Positions 6,042 to 6,432 of a DNA stretch of 6,432 nt are shown in pieces. The DNA comes from Thiobacillus sp. UBA2186 (lineage in GTDB: Bacteria; Pseudomonadota; Gammaproteobacteria; Burkholderiales; Thiobacillaceae). Under the pieces are notes generated by a model. It searched no databases. It was not told where the DNA came from and was given only the letters and a program-made list of their open reading frames with translations. Within the stretch, counting starts at the first letter, position 1, and each line of letters opens with the position of its first letter. Location of the stretch: positions 1 to 6,432 of the forward strand of contig DCVO01000075.1 of the NCBI GenBank assembly GCA_002327405.1, written 5' to 3'. The translations under genes were made by a program, and so were the position numbers.

Positions 6042-6109
6042 GGACAAGAGGACAAGAGGACAGGAGGAAACCCGATACCAGGCTACTCCTGTCCTCCTGT
6101 CCTCTTTGT
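6042..6109. repeat. Intergenic inverted array of 8-nt units (strong hairpin) between trpF and trpB
   Basis: The left arm is three 8-nt units in register: GGACAAGA (6042-6049), GGACAAGA (6050-6057) and GGACAGGA (6058-6065). The right arm has the complement TCCTGTCC twice (6087-6102), followed by TCTTTGT. Bases 6054-6068 pair perfectly with 6092-6106 (15 bp). With T6107 bulged, two more pairs form (6052-6053 with 6108-6109). The loop is 23 nt. Only a short TTT lies at the end of the stem, so an intrinsic terminator is unlikely, though some attenuation is possible. The purine-rich tract begins within 8 nt of the trpF stop. Between the array and trpB (6110-6139) is an AT-rich stretch containing TTATAT (6122-6127) but no matching -35. 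Confidence 0.75.
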
Positions 6110-6139
6110 GCGGAATTCAATTTATATCGAGCTCAATCC

Positions 6140-6432
6140 ATGAACCTTGACGACCTTCCCGATGCCCGCGGCCACTTCGGCCCCTACGGCGGCATTTTCG
6201 TGGCCGAGACGCTGATGGCGGCACTGGAGGAATTGCGCGTGGAATACGAAAAGGCGCGCAGGGATCCCGCTTTCATGGCCGAGTATGAATACGAACTCAA
6301 GCACTACGTCGGCCGTCCCAGCCCGGTGTACCACGCAAAAAGGCTTTCCGAGCAGTACGGCGGCGCGCAGATCTACCTGAAACGCGAAGATCTCAACCAC
6401 ACCGGCGCGCACAAGATCAACAACACCATCGG
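6140..6432 (+). CDS. trpB: Tryptophan synthase beta chain, N-terminal 97 residues (3' end outside window)
   Basis: TrpB joins indole and L-serine to make tryptophan using pyridoxal phosphate, in a complex with TrpA. The fragment covers about a quarter of a normal 400-residue chain. It begins with DLPDARGHFGPYGG and FVAETLMAALEEL, the standard TrpB N-terminus. It reaches YVGRPSPVYHAKRL and then KREDLNHTGAHKINNTIG, where Lys92 is the residue that forms the Schiff base with the cofactor. ATG 6140 gives the expected N-terminus; upstream there is only GAG (6129-6131), 8 nt away, as a weak ribosome binding site. The gene follows trpF after a repeat hairpin. trpA would be expected next, but it is outside the window. 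The frame is open to the end. Confidence 0.96.
   Translation, partial: MNLDDLPDARGHFGPYGGIFVAETLMAALEELRVEYEKARRDPAFMAEYEYELKHYVGRPSPVYHAKRLSEQYGGAQIYLKREDLNHTGAHKINNTI

Noticed and set aside
6054..6107. Intrinsic terminator between trpF and trpB
   Set aside because: The stem is strong but the loop is 23 nt and only TTT ends it before GTGCGG; it fits better as a repeat array.
1..6432. tRNA, rRNA, CRISPR, phage or transposase genes
   Set aside because: None seen: no cloverleaf-like segments in the gaps, no regularly spaced identical repeats with unique spacers, and all coding space is assigned to the seven genes.

Overview
The window is a compact, GC-rich stretch of bacterial chromosome with every gene on the + strand. 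The families and their order (leuB, asd, fimV, a small membrane protein, truA, trpF, trpB) point to a betaproteobacterium, possibly a Nitrosomonadales or Rhodocyclales relative. That placement is inferred from synteny and protein signatures, not from a search. Pseudomonas aeruginosa has a related order (leuB, asd, a usg-type gene, fimV, truA, trpF, accD, from memory). This window differs by having no usg-type paralogue after asd, an extra membrane gene between fimV and truA, and trpB directly after trpF.

Layout. 1-244: the 3' end of leuB (leucine synthesis). 245-312: a short imperfect hairpin built of 7-nt purine-rich units and their complements. 331-1443: asd, complete (aspartate-semialdehyde dehydrogenase). 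1444-1562: a 119-nt leader with a weak promoter candidate, three GCCTAA words and a strong ribosome binding site. 1563-3959: fimV, complete, a peptidoglycan-binding inner-membrane polarity and type IV pilus assembly protein. 3997-4635: a five-helix membrane protein resembling the T component of ECF/CbiQ transporters, standing alone. 4632-5414: truA, overlapping the previous gene by ATGA. 5399-6034: trpF, overlapping truA by 16 nt. 6042-6109: a second purine/pyrimidine hairpin, here with an 8-nt unit. 6140-6432: the 5' part of trpB, cut by the window edge.

Functionally this is mostly housekeeping: amino-acid synthesis (Leu, the Asp family, Trp) around a cell-pole/pilus gene and a tRNA-modifying enzyme. 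The gene overlaps from 3997 to 6034 suggest one transcript for the membrane protein, truA and trpF, possibly started upstream of fimV and continuing into trpB.

I see no phage, CRISPR, toxin-antitoxin or defence genes. The unusual elements are the two structurally similar hairpin arrays inserted directly after stop codons, and the orphan ECF-T-like protein with a degenerate coupling motif.
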